DNA of 64,000 nt from CAZVNZ01 sp964628515 (GCA_964628515.1 CAZVNZ010000002.1:114923-178922); one strand, 5' to 3'; counted from the first letter of the stretch, positions 8,141-17,893 are shown. The notes: generated by a model from the letters alone, not told the origin. Made by a program: numbers and translations.

Positions 8141-9865
8141 TTATTTTAGTAAATCATCAATAATTACAGTAGTTTCTTCCTTTAGCTTATTTAACATTTC
8201 CACAGAAGTTTGCTTTGCATCGGTGCAAACGCTCAAATAAGTTTTTAGTTTGGGCTCTGTGCCTGAGGCACGCACTATAAAACGTGCGTTTTCAAGCTCG
8301 TAGTACAGTACATCCGCTTTTTCCATGCCTGTATCCGTGGTAGTGCCCTTAGTAAAATCCGTAATTAGTCCTGTTTGGTAGTCTCTTATTTTTTCTACCT
8401 TAAAACTGCCAAAGGCTGTGGGCTTGGAATTTCTTAAACTTACCACCGCATTTTTGATTTTTTCTATGCCTTCCTTACCCGTTAGGGTTTTAGATAGCAC
8501 AACTTCCTCAAAATACCCGTATTTATCGTATAAATCGCAAACCGCTTGATACACCGTTTTGTTTTTAGAAGCAAAGTAGCATGCCGCCTCCACCATTAGC
8601 ATTGCCGCTTGCACGGCATCTTTATCTCTGACAAAAGTGCCTTGCAGATAGCCGTAGCTTTCCTCAAAACCAAATACAAAACTGCCTTTTTTTGTTTGTT
8701 TGCTGATTTTTATTTGCTCTGCAATGTATTTAAAACCTGTAAATACCCCTCGCATTTCCACATTAAACTTCTTTGCAATAACGTCCGCCATATCCGTAGA
8801 CACTATGGATTTTACTACGAATTCATCACCCTTAAAAGAATTTTGTTGTACCGTAAGCAGATAATCCAATATTAAACAGCCAATTTGATTGCCCGAAAGT
8901 ATAATAAACTCGTCCTTTTCGTCTCTGACTGCCACTCCTAATCTGTCTGCGTCCGGGTCTGTGGCTAAAATAAGGTTTGCGTTACACTTATTTGCAAGGG
9001 CAATTGCTAAGTCGTAAGATTGCCGTTCCTCCGGATTTGGCGCTTTAACGGTGGGGAAGGTGTGGTCAAATACCGTTTGTTCCTCCACTATTTGCAGTTT
9101 ATGCACTCCTAAATCCCCAAGCACTCGTGTTAGTGGCACCAAACCCGTACCGTGAAGGGGTGTGTATACCACATTTAGTTTGCCTGCTTCCTTTAACAGA
9201 TTTTTTTCGTCCAAAACCAAACTTTCCACATCTGCGTAGTAATCTTCGTCTATTTCTTTGCCAATGTATTTTACAATGCCACTTTTAATCGCATCATCAA
9301 TAGGCATAGATTTAATGTCGAAAATATCTTCAATTTTATTTATGTAATTTGTAACAATATCCGAGTTTTCCACCGAAAGCTGTCCGCCGTCCTCCCCGTA
9401 AACTTTGTAACCATTATATATAGCAGGGTTGTGGCTAGCGGTAATTACAATGCCTGCAATGCAATTCAGTTTTAAAATGGTATAAGAAAGTTGGGGTACA
9501 CTATGAGGTGTTTCGTATAGAAAAACTTTTATTTTGTTGTGAGCAAGAACCATAGCAGCTTCTTTTGCAAATACATTGCTAAACTTACGGGTGTCATAGG
9601 CAATAGCAACGCCCCTATCTTGCTGTTTGGTTTTTAAAATGTATTTGGCAAGCCCTAAAGTACAGCGTTTTACGGTAAAAACATTCATCCTGTTTGTACC
9701 AAGACCAATCTCGCCACGCATACCGGCGGTGCCAAACTCCAAATCTTTATAAAAACTGTCCGAAATGGAATCGTCGTCTTGCACCATAGAGTTTATTTGC
9801 TCTTCATATTCGGTATTACTAAGATTTTTCCTCCAAATATCAAATTTTTCTTTAAAATAGTGCAT
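8141..9865 (-). CDS. pgcA: Phosphoglucomutase/phosphomannomutase
   Basis: 574 residues, the usual length of the Firmicute alpha-phosphoglucomutase (PgcA) group. It interconverts glucose-1-phosphate and glucose-6-phosphate in the cytosol, feeding cell-wall and glycolipid precursors. All four family loops are visible: phosphoserine loop TASHNPAIYNGYK, metal-binding DPDADRLG, sugar-binding GFEESYGY and phosphate-binding RASGTEPK. GTAGMRGEIGLGTNRMN near the N-terminus is also typical. ATG start with a GGAGGT ribosome site eight bases upstream. It is divergent from lepA and appears to be a single-gene unit. Specificity for mannose phosphates cannot be excluded. Confidence 0.93.
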   Translation of the reverse strand: MHYFKEKFDIWRKNLSNTEYEEQINSMVQDDDSISDSFYKDLEFGTAGMRGEIGLGTNRMNVFTVKRCTLGLAKYILKTKQQDRGVAIAYDTRKFSNVFAKEAAMVLAHNKIKVFLYETPHSVPQLSYTILKLNCIAGIVITASHNPAIYNGYKVYGEDGGQLSVENSDIVTNYINKIEDIFDIKSMPIDDAIKSGIVKYIGKEIDEDYYADVESLVLDEKNLLKEAGKLNVVYTPLHGTGLVPLTRVLGDLGVHKLQIVEEQTVFDHTFPTVKAPNPEERQSYDLAIALANKCNANLILATDPDADRLGVAVRDEKDEFIILSGNQIGCLILDYLLTVQQNSFKGDEFVVKSIVSTDMADVIAKKFNVEMRGVFTGFKYIAEQIKISKQTKKGSFVFGFEESYGYLQGTFVRDKDAVQAAMLMVEAACYFASKNKTVYQAVCDLYDKYGYFEEVVLSKTLTGKEGIEKIKNAVVSLRNSKPTAFGSFKVEKIRDYQTGLITDFTKGTTTDTGMEKADVLYYELENARFIVRASGTEPKLKTYLSVCTDAKQTSVEMLNKLKEETTVIIDDLLK

Positions 9866-9956
9866 AGCATACCTCCGAAAAATGTTTATTATTGAAACTT
9901 TACAATTTAATTATTTTTAATTATAGCATAAATATTAATTATATAACATAATTTTA

Positions 9957-9985
9957 TTGATTTTTTTGTGAAAATTGAGTATATT
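9957..9985 (+). promoter_or_regulatory. Probable sigma-A promoter of lepA-hemW
   Basis: TTGATT (9957-9962), a 17-base spacer and TATATT (9980-9985), 30 bases upstream of the lepA ATG; GAGGTG lies between as the ribosome site. Confidence 0.6.
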
Positions 9986-10015
9986 AATAATGCGATAACA
10001 AAATGAGGTGTATAA

Positions 10016-11818
10016 ATGAGTATAGAATACCAAAAAAATATTAGAAATTTTTGCATAATAGCACATATAGACCACGGTAAATCCACCCTTGCGGACAGGC
10101 TTATTGAACTTACGGGAACGGTATCTCAAAGGGATATTAAAGAACAACTCTTAGATACTATGGAGCTTGAAAGGGAGAGGGGAATTACAATTAAGTCTCA
10201 AGCGGTGCGTATGGTGTACGAAAAGGACGGAGAGGAGTATATACTAAATTTAATAGATACTCCGGGGCATGTGGACTTTACCTACGAGGTTTCAAGGTCT
10301 CTTGCCGCATGCGAAGGTGCAATTTTAGTGGTGGATGCAAGTCAGGGCATAGAGGCACAAACCCTTGCAAACGTGTATCTTGCCATGGATAATAACTTAG
10401 AAATTATACCGGTTATAAATAAAATAGATTTGCCAAGCGCACGTCCGGAGGAAATTGCAAAGGAAATAGAAGACGTACTTGGTATAGAAGCAAGCGATGC
10501 CCCTCAAATAAGCGCAAAAAACGGTGTTAATATTAAGGCGGTACTTGATGCGGTGGTAGACAAACTGCCCTCTCCAAAGGGGGATGTTAATAAACCGCTT
10601 AAAGCTTTGGTTTTTGACTCTTTTTATGATAATTATAAAGGTGCGATTACTTATGTTCGTGTCTTTGACGGAAGTGTTAAGGCAGGTACTCCCATAAAAT
10701 TTATGGCAACAAACAAAATGTTTGATACGGTGGAAGTGGGTGTATTCGCCCCCCAACTTGTACCTACAAAGGACTTAAAAGCAGGGGAGGTTGGATTTAT
10801 TGCCGCCAGTATTAAAAATGTTGCGGATACCCGAGTGGGCGATACCGTCACGGACGATAGCAATCCGGCTAAAGAACCCCTTGCAGGGTACAAAAAAATA
10901 ACACCTATGGTATACTGCGGAATATATCCGGCAGACGGCGCAAAATATGACGACCTTAGAGATGCCTTAGACAAACTGCAACTAAACGATGCCTCATTAA
11001 TTTTTGACCCCGAGGTTTCGGTAGCCCTTGGTTTTGGCTTTAGATGCGGATTTTTAGGGTTGCTCCATATGGAAATTATTCAAGAAAGGTTGGAGAGGGA
11101 GTTTGATTTAGACCTTGTAACAACCGCCCCCAGTGTTGCTTACAAAGTTAATCTTACAAGCGGAGATCAAATAGAAATTGAAAACCCAACAAACCTCCCC
11201 GATTTATCCTCTGTGGAAAGTATGGAGGAGCCTGTGGCGGATGTTAGTATTATGACACCCGATACCTATGTAGGCACGGTTATGGAGCTTTGTCAGGAAA
11301 AACGAGGCACATTTAAAAATATGGAATATATTGAGGCTACAAGGGTGCAACTGCACTACGAAATTCCTCTAAACGAAATAATTTACGATTTTTTTGATAT
11401 GCTAAAATCCCGCTCTCGTGGGTATGCGTCTATGGATTACGAAATAAAGGGTTATTTTAAAAGCGATCTTGTCAAGTTGGATATTATGCTTAACGGAGAT
11501 ATTTGTGATGCCCTATCTTTAATAGTCCACAAAGACAGAGCCTACGGCAGAGGCAGGCTTATTGCGGAAAAACTCAAAGAAGTAATACCCCGTCAAATGT
11601 TTGAAATACCCATACAAGCATCGGTAGGGGGCAGAATAATAGCAAGAGAAACGGTAAAAGCCATGCGAAAGGACGTACTTGCTAAATGCTACGGCGGAGA
11701 CATCACCCGTAAGAAAAAACTGTTAGAAAAGCAAAAGGAAGGTAAAAAACGTATGAGGCAGGTAGGTAGTGTGGAAGTGCCTTCCGAAGCCTTTATGAGC
11801 GTACTTAAAACAAATTAA
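10016..11818 (+). CDS. lepA: Elongation factor 4 (LepA), ribosomal back-translocase GTPase
   Basis: 600 residues, full length. The GTPase domain has AHIDHGKSTLADRL (P-loop), RGITIKSQ (switch I), DTPGHVDF (switch II) and NKIDLPSA (guanine specificity). Domains II, III and V resemble EF-G, and the C-terminus has the LepA-specific module ending near GGDITRKKKLLEKQKEGKKR. It acts on stalled or misplaced translating ribosomes. ATG start with GAGGTG eight bases upstream. The stop codon overlaps the hemW ATG by one base (TAATG), so the two are co-translated. Confidence 0.97.
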   Translation: MSIEYQKNIRNFCIIAHIDHGKSTLADRLIELTGTVSQRDIKEQLLDTMELERERGITIKSQAVRMVYEKDGEEYILNLIDTPGHVDFTYEVSRSLAACEGAILVVDASQGIEAQTLANVYLAMDNNLEIIPVINKIDLPSARPEEIAKEIEDVLGIEASDAPQISAKNGVNIKAVLDAVVDKLPSPKGDVNKPLKALVFDSFYDNYKGAITYVRVFDGSVKAGTPIKFMATNKMFDTVEVGVFAPQLVPTKDLKAGEVGFIAASIKNVADTRVGDTVTDDSNPAKEPLAGYKKITPMVYCGIYPADGAKYDDLRDALDKLQLNDASLIFDPEVSVALGFGFRCGFLGLLHMEIIQERLEREFDLDLVTTAPSVAYKVNLTSGDQIEIENPTNLPDLSSVESMEEPVADVSIMTPDTYVGTVMELCQEKRGTFKNMEYIEATRVQLHYEIPLNEIIYDFFDMLKSRSRGYASMDYEIKGYFKSDLVKLDIMLNGDICDALSLIVHKDRAYGRGRLIAEKLKEVIPRQMFEIPIQASVGGRIIARETVKAMRKDVLAKCYGGDITRKKKLLEKQKEGKKRMRQVGSVEVPSEAFMSVLKTN

Positions 11819-12948
11819 TGTTAGGAATATATATTCACATACCATTTTGCAAAAAAAAGTGTCTGTACTGCGATTTTGCTTCGGTAGAAGAGGAAGGTAT
11901 TGTAGCAGACTATTTTGATGCACTTAAAAAAGAAATAGAGCTTACCTCCAAAATAAATAAAGGGGTAGTAAATACCATTTTTATAGGGGGTGGCACACCT
12001 TCTTTTGTGCAAGCCAAATATATTGGAGAAACACTAAACTTAATCAACAAAAGCTTTAACCTAAAGGAAAATGCGGAAATAACCATAGAGACAAACCCAA
12101 ACTCTCTTTCTTTAACAAAGCTGAAGGAATACAGAAGTTTTGGGATAAACAGGCTTAGTATAGGCTTGCAGACAACTGTGGAGCAAACGCTGAAATATAT
12201 AGGCAGACAGCACACCTTGGCGCATTTTGAAAGTGCCTACAAAAACGCAAGGCAGGAAGGGTTTAGCAATATTAATGTAGATTTAATTTACGCCTTGCCC
12301 TACCAAACAATTAGAGATTTCTACAACACGCTAAACTACGTTATAGAGCAAAATCCGGAGCATATAAGTGCCTACTCCTTAAAATTGGAAGAAAACACAC
12401 CTTTATATAATATGTACGAAAAGGAAGAATTTAAAAAAGCGGATGAGAATACAGAGGTTAAAATGTATCATATTGCCCAAAATATGTTGGAGGATAACGG
12501 GTTTACCAACTACGAAATTTCTAATTTTGCTAAAAGCGGATACGAGTGCGTTCACAATTTAAAATACTGGAATTTAAAAGATTATTTGGGAATTGGTGTA
12601 AGTTCTGCGTCTAATATTGGAAATTTGCGATTTTCTCACGATGGGGATATTGCAAAATACATAAGCAACTTAAAGGCAAGCAAATTAATATACGACAGCA
12701 ACGAAATACTAAAGCAAAACGGACGCAAAGGGGAGTATATTATGCTTAAAACTCGTTTAAAACGTGGTATTAATTTAAACGAATACAACCGTATTTTTAA
12801 CAGCGATTTTTTAGCGGAGTTTGGAGATGAGGTAGAAAAGGCAAAAAACTTGGGGCTTGTAAAGGTGATAAAAAACGGTGTAATACCCACAAAGAAGGGC
12901 TTTGATTTTCAAAACAAGCTAACTTTAATTTTAACACAAACCCTTTAA
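11818..12948 (+). CDS. hemW: Radical SAM heme chaperone/coproporphyrinogen dehydrogenase-like protein HemW
   Basis: 376 residues, the length of HemW rather than of true HemN. The radical-SAM motif CKKKCLYCDF gives the CxxxCxxC cluster ligands near the N-terminus; GGGTPS, the ETNPNS strand and RLSIGLQT are the SAM-binding and barrel motifs. The preceding HIPF is typical of HemW. The lepA-hemW-hrcA order is standard in Clostridia and Bacilli. The family is annotated as oxygen-independent coproporphyrinogen III oxidase, but characterised HemW proteins bind heme as chaperones; the latter is more likely, since no other heme gene is nearby. Confidence 0.93.
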   Translation: MLGIYIHIPFCKKKCLYCDFASVEEEGIVADYFDALKKEIELTSKINKGVVNTIFIGGGTPSFVQAKYIGETLNLINKSFNLKENAEITIETNPNSLSLTKLKEYRSFGINRLSIGLQTTVEQTLKYIGRQHTLAHFESAYKNARQEGFSNINVDLIYALPYQTIRDFYNTLNYVIEQNPEHISAYSLKLEENTPLYNMYEKEEFKKADENTEVKMYHIAQNMLEDNGFTNYEISNFAKSGYECVHNLKYWNLKDYLGIGVSSASNIGNLRFSHDGDIAKYISNLKASKLIYDSNEILKQNGRKGEYIMLKTRLKRGINLNEYNRIFNSDFLAEFGDEVEKAKNLGLVKVIKNGVIPTKKGFDFQNKLTLILTQTL

Positions 12949-12971
12949 TATAACTTAATTTTACTATTTTT

Positions 12972-13007
12972 AAGTGTATTTGAACAATCTGTGAATACAC
13001 TTTTTTT
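12972..13007 (+). terminator. Terminator after hemW
   Basis: AAGTGTATT (12972-12980) pairs with AATACACTT (12994-13002) around a 13-base loop, followed by a seven-T run (13001-13007). It separates lepA-hemW from the CIRCE-controlled operon. Confidence 0.8.
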
Positions 13008-13021
13008 GCATTAAAAATATA

Positions 13022-13050
13022 TTGACAAAACTAACTAAAAATGGTATCTT
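13022..13050 (+). promoter_or_regulatory. Sigma-A promoter of the heat-shock operon
   Basis: Consensus TTGACA (13022-13027), 17-base spacer and TATCTT (13045-13050). The transcription start would fall near 13057, directly next to the CIRCE operator. Confidence 0.8.
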
Positions 13051-13061
13051 AATATCAAGAT

Positions 13062-13090
13062 GTTAGCACTCGGCGCAAGAGAGTGCTAAC
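13062..13090. promoter_or_regulatory. CIRCE operator (HrcA binding site)
   Basis: Perfect CIRCE: TTAGCACTC (13063-13071), a nine-base spacer (13072-13080) and GAGTGCTAA (13081-13089); one more G/C pair extends each arm. HrcA, encoded in this operon, binds CIRCE and represses until heat or unfolded proteins titrate GroEL. The site is just after the promoter and 25 bases before an aldo/keto reductase gene, not directly before hrcA. Confidence 0.97.
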
Positions 13091-13114
13091 AAAAGTGATT
13101 AAGAGGTACACGTA

Positions 13115-14230
13115 ATGATATACAGAGAGTTTGGAAAAACAGGTAAAAGGGTATCGGCGGTAGGCTTTGGAGGTATGCGTTTTAAACCGGAGCAGTATGC
13201 CAACAACGACTACTCTAAATGTGTAGATACAATTCTATACGCTAGAGAGCAGGGGATAAACTATTTTGATACAGGTGCGCTTTATACGGATAATCTTAAC
13301 GAAAATATTTTCGGACAAGCTTTTTCTCAAATTAAAAAAGATTTTTACGTAACCGCAAAAGCATCCACCACAACAACGGGGGAAAAAACAAGTGACGAAG
13401 TGCTTAGAAGTATAGAGCGTTCGCTAAAAACAATGCACGTAGATAAAATAGACTTTATGTTCTTATGGTGCGTGCTAAGCTACGAAATGGGCATGAGCTA
13501 CTTTAACAAGGGCGGAGTAATGGAAGGCTTTAATAAAGCTAAAGAGTTAGGGCTTATAGACCATATTTGCATATCCACCCACGCAAACGGGGAGGATGTA
13601 CGCAAATTACTGGAAACCGAAGCCTTCGACGGTGTGCTTTTAGGATACAACGTTATTAACTTCCCATATAGGCAAGACGCTTTAGACTACGCAAAAGAGG
13701 CAAAAATAGGTGTAGTAACCATGAACCCCTTAGGTGGTGGTATAATTCCCGAAAATCCGGACTATTTTTCTTTTTTAAAGGCAAACGAGGAGGACAGCGC
13801 AGTAAAAGGGGCTATACGCTTTAATGTGGCACACGAGGAAATTACCGTAACTTTAGTAGGGATGAACGAGCGCCGTCATATAGACGAAGCCATAGAAGCA
13901 ATAGAGGACTTAAGCCTTGTAACAAAGGAAAATATGGAGGCAATAAAGGCTAAAAGCTCTAAAAAAATGGATACCCTATGCACAGGTTGTAACTATTGCA
14001 AAAATTGTCCGGCAGAAATACCCATACCAAAGTTTATGGATATATACAATATGCATATGTTAGGCACAAGTAAAGAGGAGCTTATGGGCAGGCTGTCAAT
14101 GCATTGGAAGATAGATGACTGGCAGGATATTTTAGAAGGCTGTACACAATGCGGACAATGCGAAGAAGTATGTACCCAAAAACTCCCCATACTAAAAAGG
14201 TTTGAGGAAGTTAAAGAAATTTGTAAATAA
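13115..14230 (+). CDS. Aldo/keto reductase with C-terminal 4Fe-4S clusters, first gene of the HrcA regulon operon
   Basis: 371 residues. Residues 1-280 are an aldo/keto reductase barrel (start REFGKTGKRVSAVGFGG, catalytic Asp/Tyr in FDTGALYTD, Lys in VTAKAS). The usual catalytic His at the end of strand 4 (LLH) reads FLWC here, so the tetrad is incomplete. The last 90 residues carry two cysteine groups, CTGCNYCKNCP and CTQCGQCEEVC, as in ferredoxin-like Fe-S reductases, pointing to electron transfer from a low-potential carrier. The gene is the first after the CIRCE site and 11 bases upstream of hrcA, so it should be induced with the chaperones. Substrate unknown. Confidence 0.9.
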   Translation: MIYREFGKTGKRVSAVGFGGMRFKPEQYANNDYSKCVDTILYAREQGINYFDTGALYTDNLNENIFGQAFSQIKKDFYVTAKASTTTTGEKTSDEVLRSIERSLKTMHVDKIDFMFLWCVLSYEMGMSYFNKGGVMEGFNKAKELGLIDHICISTHANGEDVRKLLETEAFDGVLLGYNVINFPYRQDALDYAKEAKIGVVTMNPLGGGIIPENPDYFSFLKANEEDSAVKGAIRFNVAHEEITVTLVGMNERRHIDEAIEAIEDLSLVTKENMEAIKAKSSKKMDTLCTGCNYCKNCPAEIPIPKFMDIYNMHMLGTSKEELMGRLSMHWKIDDWQDILEGCTQCGQCEEVCTQKLPILKRFEEVKEICK

Positions 14231-14241
14231 CGGGAGACAAA

Positions 14242-15273
14242 ATGGATTTATCGGAGAGAAAACTAAAAATACTAAAGGCAATAATAGACGATTACATTGC
14301 CACAGGTATTCCTGTAGGCTCTCGTACTTTATCTAAAAAGGATGATATTAATTACAGCTCTGCCACCATCAGAAACGAAATGGCAGATTTGGAAGAAATG
14401 GGCTATTTGGATAAGCCCCATACATCCGCAGGCAGAACCCCAAGCGATATTGCTTACAGATTATATGTAGATAGGCTAATGCGTATTAACAACGTAACTG
14501 ACGAAGAGGCAGCTTGTGTACAAATGTACTTTAACAAGCGAGTAAGCGAAATCGGGCAGGTTATAGATACTACCGCAAAGGTGCTTTCCGAAACCACCAA
14601 CCATATTTCTCTTGTAACCGCGCCTATGATGACATCTGTAAAAATAAAGCGGATACAGCTTGTAAAAATATCTGAAAATAAGGCGGTATTACTAATTGTT
14701 ACGGACAGCGGACTTGTAAAAGATGTGCTTATAAATATTTCCAACAGAATAGAAGCACAGGAATTAGAGATGATTTCCAATCTGCTTACCGAAAAAGTAA
14801 CAAACCTAACAATGGGGGAAGCGGCAAAAATAATTGAAGAAGTGTGCAAAAACACCTTAAAAGAGCAACTTATTATGATGAACGACATCTTTGAGGCATT
14901 GCACGATAATATAGACAGAAGGGAGCTTGTTTTTGGAGGGACGCAAAATATACTCAACTATCCGGAGTATCACGATTTAAGCAAGGCAAAGCACTTTTTG
15001 GAAATACTGGAAACTAAAGAAATGCTGTATAATATGCTAAAGGATTCCACAGATTTAGAGTTTTCCATAAAAATAGGCAGCGAAAACAGCTTAGACGATT
15101 TTCACGATATGAGTATTGTTACGGCGACTTACAAAATTGGGGACGAAAAAATAGGTTCTTTCGGGGTAATCGGACCTACACGAATGGATTACCCTAAGGT
15201 GTTATCTCTTTTAAATTACGTCGGAGTAAGTTTAAACGAAATACTTACTTGCTTTTTAAAAGAAAAAAAATAA
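14242..15273 (+). CDS. hrcA: Heat-inducible transcription repressor HrcA
   Basis: 343 residues, normal length. The N-terminal winged helix includes SERKLKILKAIIDDYIATG, PVGSRTLSK and SSATIRNEMADLEEMGYL with PHTSAGRTPSD just after it, all diagnostic of HrcA. The middle and C-terminal regions are the IDD and GAF-like dimerisation domains. It binds the CIRCE operator upstream of this same operon and so represses its own synthesis. ATG start, with GGGAG upstream, eleven bases after the aldo/keto reductase stop. Confidence 0.97.
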   Translation: MDLSERKLKILKAIIDDYIATGIPVGSRTLSKKDDINYSSATIRNEMADLEEMGYLDKPHTSAGRTPSDIAYRLYVDRLMRINNVTDEEAACVQMYFNKRVSEIGQVIDTTAKVLSETTNHISLVTAPMMTSVKIKRIQLVKISENKAVLLIVTDSGLVKDVLINISNRIEAQELEMISNLLTEKVTNLTMGEAAKIIEEVCKNTLKEQLIMMNDIFEALHDNIDRRELVFGGTQNILNYPEYHDLSKAKHFLEILETKEMLYNMLKDSTDLEFSIKIGSENSLDDFHDMSIVTATYKIGDEKIGSFGVIGPTRMDYPKVLSLLNYVGVSLNEILTCFLKEKK

Positions 15274-15291
15274 AGAGGAAGGTATGTAAAA

Positions 15292-15888
15292 TTGGCTGAA
15301 AAGAAGACTAAAAAAACTCAAATTGAAAAAGACCAAGAAAAAGAAATTAAGCAAGAAGAAATATTAGAAGAGGTGGAAGGGGAGGCAGTAGAAGAGGGCG
15401 ATGCACCAAGTATGCAAGAAAAGGATGTGCCGACAGACGCCATAAAAGTAAACGAAATGCTACTAAAATTAGAAAGCGAAAAGGACGAATATGTAAACGC
15501 ACTAAAGCGGGAAAGAGCGGATTTTGATAACTATAAAAAAAGAAATGCGGAGTTAGCCTCAAGCTCTTATGCAAACGGTAGTGCGGATGTGCTAACATCT
15601 ATGATAAACGTGCTTGATAATTTTGAGAGAGCAATGGCGGTGGAAAGCACCGATAAATCTTTTTACGACGGGATGAATATGATTATGCGTCAACTGCTTG
15701 ATGTATTTTCCAATTACGGAGTAGAAGAGATAGACACAAGCGGACAGTTTGACCCAAACCTACACAACGCAGTAGTGCAGGTAGAAGAGGAGGGCAAGCA
15801 GAGCAATCAGATTGCGGAAGTCTTGCAAAAAGGGTATAAATTAAAGGATAAAATATTGCGTCATGCAATGGTTAAAGTATATAAATAA
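15292..15888 (+). CDS. grpE: Nucleotide exchange factor GrpE
   Basis: 198 residues. A highly charged Lys/Glu N-terminal tail of about 55 residues is followed by the long dimerising coiled coil (KRERADFDNYKKRNAEL) and the C-terminal beta domain that contacts DnaK (FDPNLHNAVVQVEEE, GYKLKDKILRHAMVKV). It releases ADP from DnaK. The start is TTG at 15292, with GAGGAAGGT about nine bases upstream; the nearby ATG is followed at once by a stop. The charged tail is variable in the family. Confidence 0.95.
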   Translation: MAEKKTKKTQIEKDQEKEIKQEEILEEVEGEAVEEGDAPSMQEKDVPTDAIKVNEMLLKLESEKDEYVNALKRERADFDNYKKRNAELASSSYANGSADVLTSMINVLDNFERAMAVESTDKSFYDGMNMIMRQLLDVFSNYGVEEIDTSGQFDPNLHNAVVQVEEEGKQSNQIAEVLQKGYKLKDKILRHAMVKVYK

Positions 15889-15931
15889 AGTTTAAAAATT
15901 TTAATAGATAAAAAATGGAGGAAGATACATT

Positions 15932-17818
15932 ATGAGTAAAGTAATAGGAATAGACTTAGGAACAACAAATTCTTGCGTTTCCGTTATGGAAGGCGGCGAG
16001 GCTGTGGTAATTCCAAATGCGGAGGGCGCAAGAACAACACCGTCCGTAGTGGCTTTTACAAATACAGGGGAAAGACTTATTGGGCAGGTAGCAAAAAGAC
16101 AGGCGGTTACAAATCCGGACAGGACTATAAGCTCGATTAAGAGGGATATGGGCTCGGACAGAAAAATCAAAATAGACGGCAAAGATTATACCCCTCAAGA
16201 AATCTCCGCAATGGTACTGCAAAAGCTAAAAGCGGATGCAGAAAGCTATTTGGGGGGAACGGTTACACAAGCGGTAATTACAGTACCGGCGTATTTCAGC
16301 GATTCTCAACGTCAGGCTACTAAGGATGCAGGCAAAATAGCTGGCTTAGATGTACTAAGAATAGTAAACGAGCCCACAGCGGCGGCACTTGCTTACGGTA
16401 TGGAAAAAGACCACAGCCAAAAGGTAATAGTGTACGATTTAGGTGGCGGTACATTCGACGTTTCCGTACTTGAAATCGGAGATGGCGTAATAGAAGTTTT
16501 GGCATCAAGCGGTAACAACCGTTTAGGCGGAGACGATTTTGACGAAAAGGTTATGAACTGGATGGTTGCGGAGTTTAAAAAATCCGAAGGCATAGACTTA
16601 TCCAAAGACAAAATTGCTTTGCAAAGGCTAAAAGAAGCGGCAGAAAAAGCAAAGATTGAGCTTTCGGGTGTTATGCAGTCAAATATTAATCTGCCCTTTA
16701 TTACGGCGGATGCAAGCGGACCTAAGCACTTAGACTTAAATCTTTCAAGAGCAAAGTTTGACGAGCTTACTTCTGATTTGGTGGAAGCAACAAGAGAGCC
16801 TATGGCAAAATGTATGAAGGATGCGTCAATTTCCGAAAACGAAATTAGCAAAGTGCTACTTGTAGGCGGTTCTACACGTATACCGGCTGTACAGGAAATG
16901 GTTAAGAAAATTACAGGAAAAGAGCCTTTTAAAGGGATTAATCCTGATGAGTGCGTAGCTATGGGTGCGGCTATACAAGCAGGGGTACTGGGCGGAGAGG
17001 TTAAGGACGTACTACTCCTCGATGTTACACCACTAACCCTTGGTATAGAGACTTTAGGCGGAGTATTTACAAAACTGATAGACAGAAACACCACAATTCC
17101 GGCTAAAAAGAGTCAGGTGTTCTCCACGGCGGCAGATGGTCAAACAAGTGTGGAAATACACATTTTACAGGGCGAAAGAGAAATGGCATCCTACAACAAA
17201 ACCATTGGTAGATTTACCCTAACGGGCATTGCACCCGCACCACGAGGTGTACCACAAGTAGAGGTTACCTTCGATATTGATGCAAACGGCATAGTGCATG
17301 TATCCGCTAAAGATTTAGGCACAGGCAACGAGCAGAAAATAACCATTACAGCCTCCACAAACCTCTCGGACGACGAAATAGACAAGGCCGTTAAAGAGGC
17401 GGAAAAATTTGCCCAAGAGGATAAAGACCGTAAATCTAAGGTAGAAATAAGAAACAATGCAGACTCCCTAATATATCAAACGGAAAAAACCATTAAAGAT
17501 TTAGGGGATAAAGTTAAAGCAGAAGATAAAAAGAAACTGGAAGAAGAAATAGAAAATGTAAAAGAAGCACTAAAATCCGATGACGATTACAAAGTAAAGG
17601 ATGCAACAGAAAAGCTCTCCACCGTATCTTACGAGGTGTTTGGCAAAATTTACGAAAACGTAAATCAAGCAGGAGCACAAGGTGCACCCGGCGGACCGGG
17701 CGGTGCAGGGTTTGACCCTAACTACAACCCGGATAAAAAAGACGATAACGTTGTGGATGCGGATTACGAAGTGGTGGACGAAAAGGACGAGAAGGACGAA
17801 AACAAAGATAATAAATAA
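15932..17818 (+). CDS. dnaK: Molecular chaperone DnaK (Hsp70)
   Basis: 628 residues, full length. The ATPase domain shows IGIDLGTTNSCVSVMEGG, AVITVPAYFSDSQRQATKDAG, VYDLGGGTFDVS and VLLVGGSTRIPAVQ. The shorter Firmicute-type domain lacks one segment found in Gram-negative DnaK. The linker region DVLLLDVTPLTLGIETLGG leads to the substrate-binding domain, and the tail is acidic (EVVDEKDEKDENKDNK). It binds unfolded peptides in an ATP cycle with DnaJ and GrpE. Start ATG with GGAGG nine bases upstream. Confidence 0.98.
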   Translation: MSKVIGIDLGTTNSCVSVMEGGEAVVIPNAEGARTTPSVVAFTNTGERLIGQVAKRQAVTNPDRTISSIKRDMGSDRKIKIDGKDYTPQEISAMVLQKLKADAESYLGGTVTQAVITVPAYFSDSQRQATKDAGKIAGLDVLRIVNEPTAAALAYGMEKDHSQKVIVYDLGGGTFDVSVLEIGDGVIEVLASSGNNRLGGDDFDEKVMNWMVAEFKKSEGIDLSKDKIALQRLKEAAEKAKIELSGVMQSNINLPFITADASGPKHLDLNLSRAKFDELTSDLVEATREPMAKCMKDASISENEISKVLLVGGSTRIPAVQEMVKKITGKEPFKGINPDECVAMGAAIQAGVLGGEVKDVLLLDVTPLTLGIETLGGVFTKLIDRNTTIPAKKSQVFSTAADGQTSVEIHILQGEREMASYNKTIGRFTLTGIAPAPRGVPQVEVTFDIDANGIVHVSAKDLGTGNEQKITITASTNLSDDEIDKAVKEAEKFAQEDKDRKSKVEIRNNADSLIYQTEKTIKDLGDKVKAEDKKKLEEEIENVKEALKSDDDYKVKDATEKLSTVSYEVFGKIYENVNQAGAQGAPGGPGGAGFDPNYNPDKKDDNVVDADYEVVDEKDEKDENKDNK

Positions 17819-17893
17819 AACAGATTGTATAAATGTAAATTCCGCTTTACGCACAGTAGGGCGGAATTTGCAAAGTATTAATGAGGTATAGTT

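Noticed and set aside
16393..17094. Long antisense reading frame opposite dnaK (233 residues)
   Set aside because: It lies entirely on the reverse of a strongly conserved gene, has no ribosome site, and its Ser/Pro-rich composition is that of a shadow of DnaK codons.
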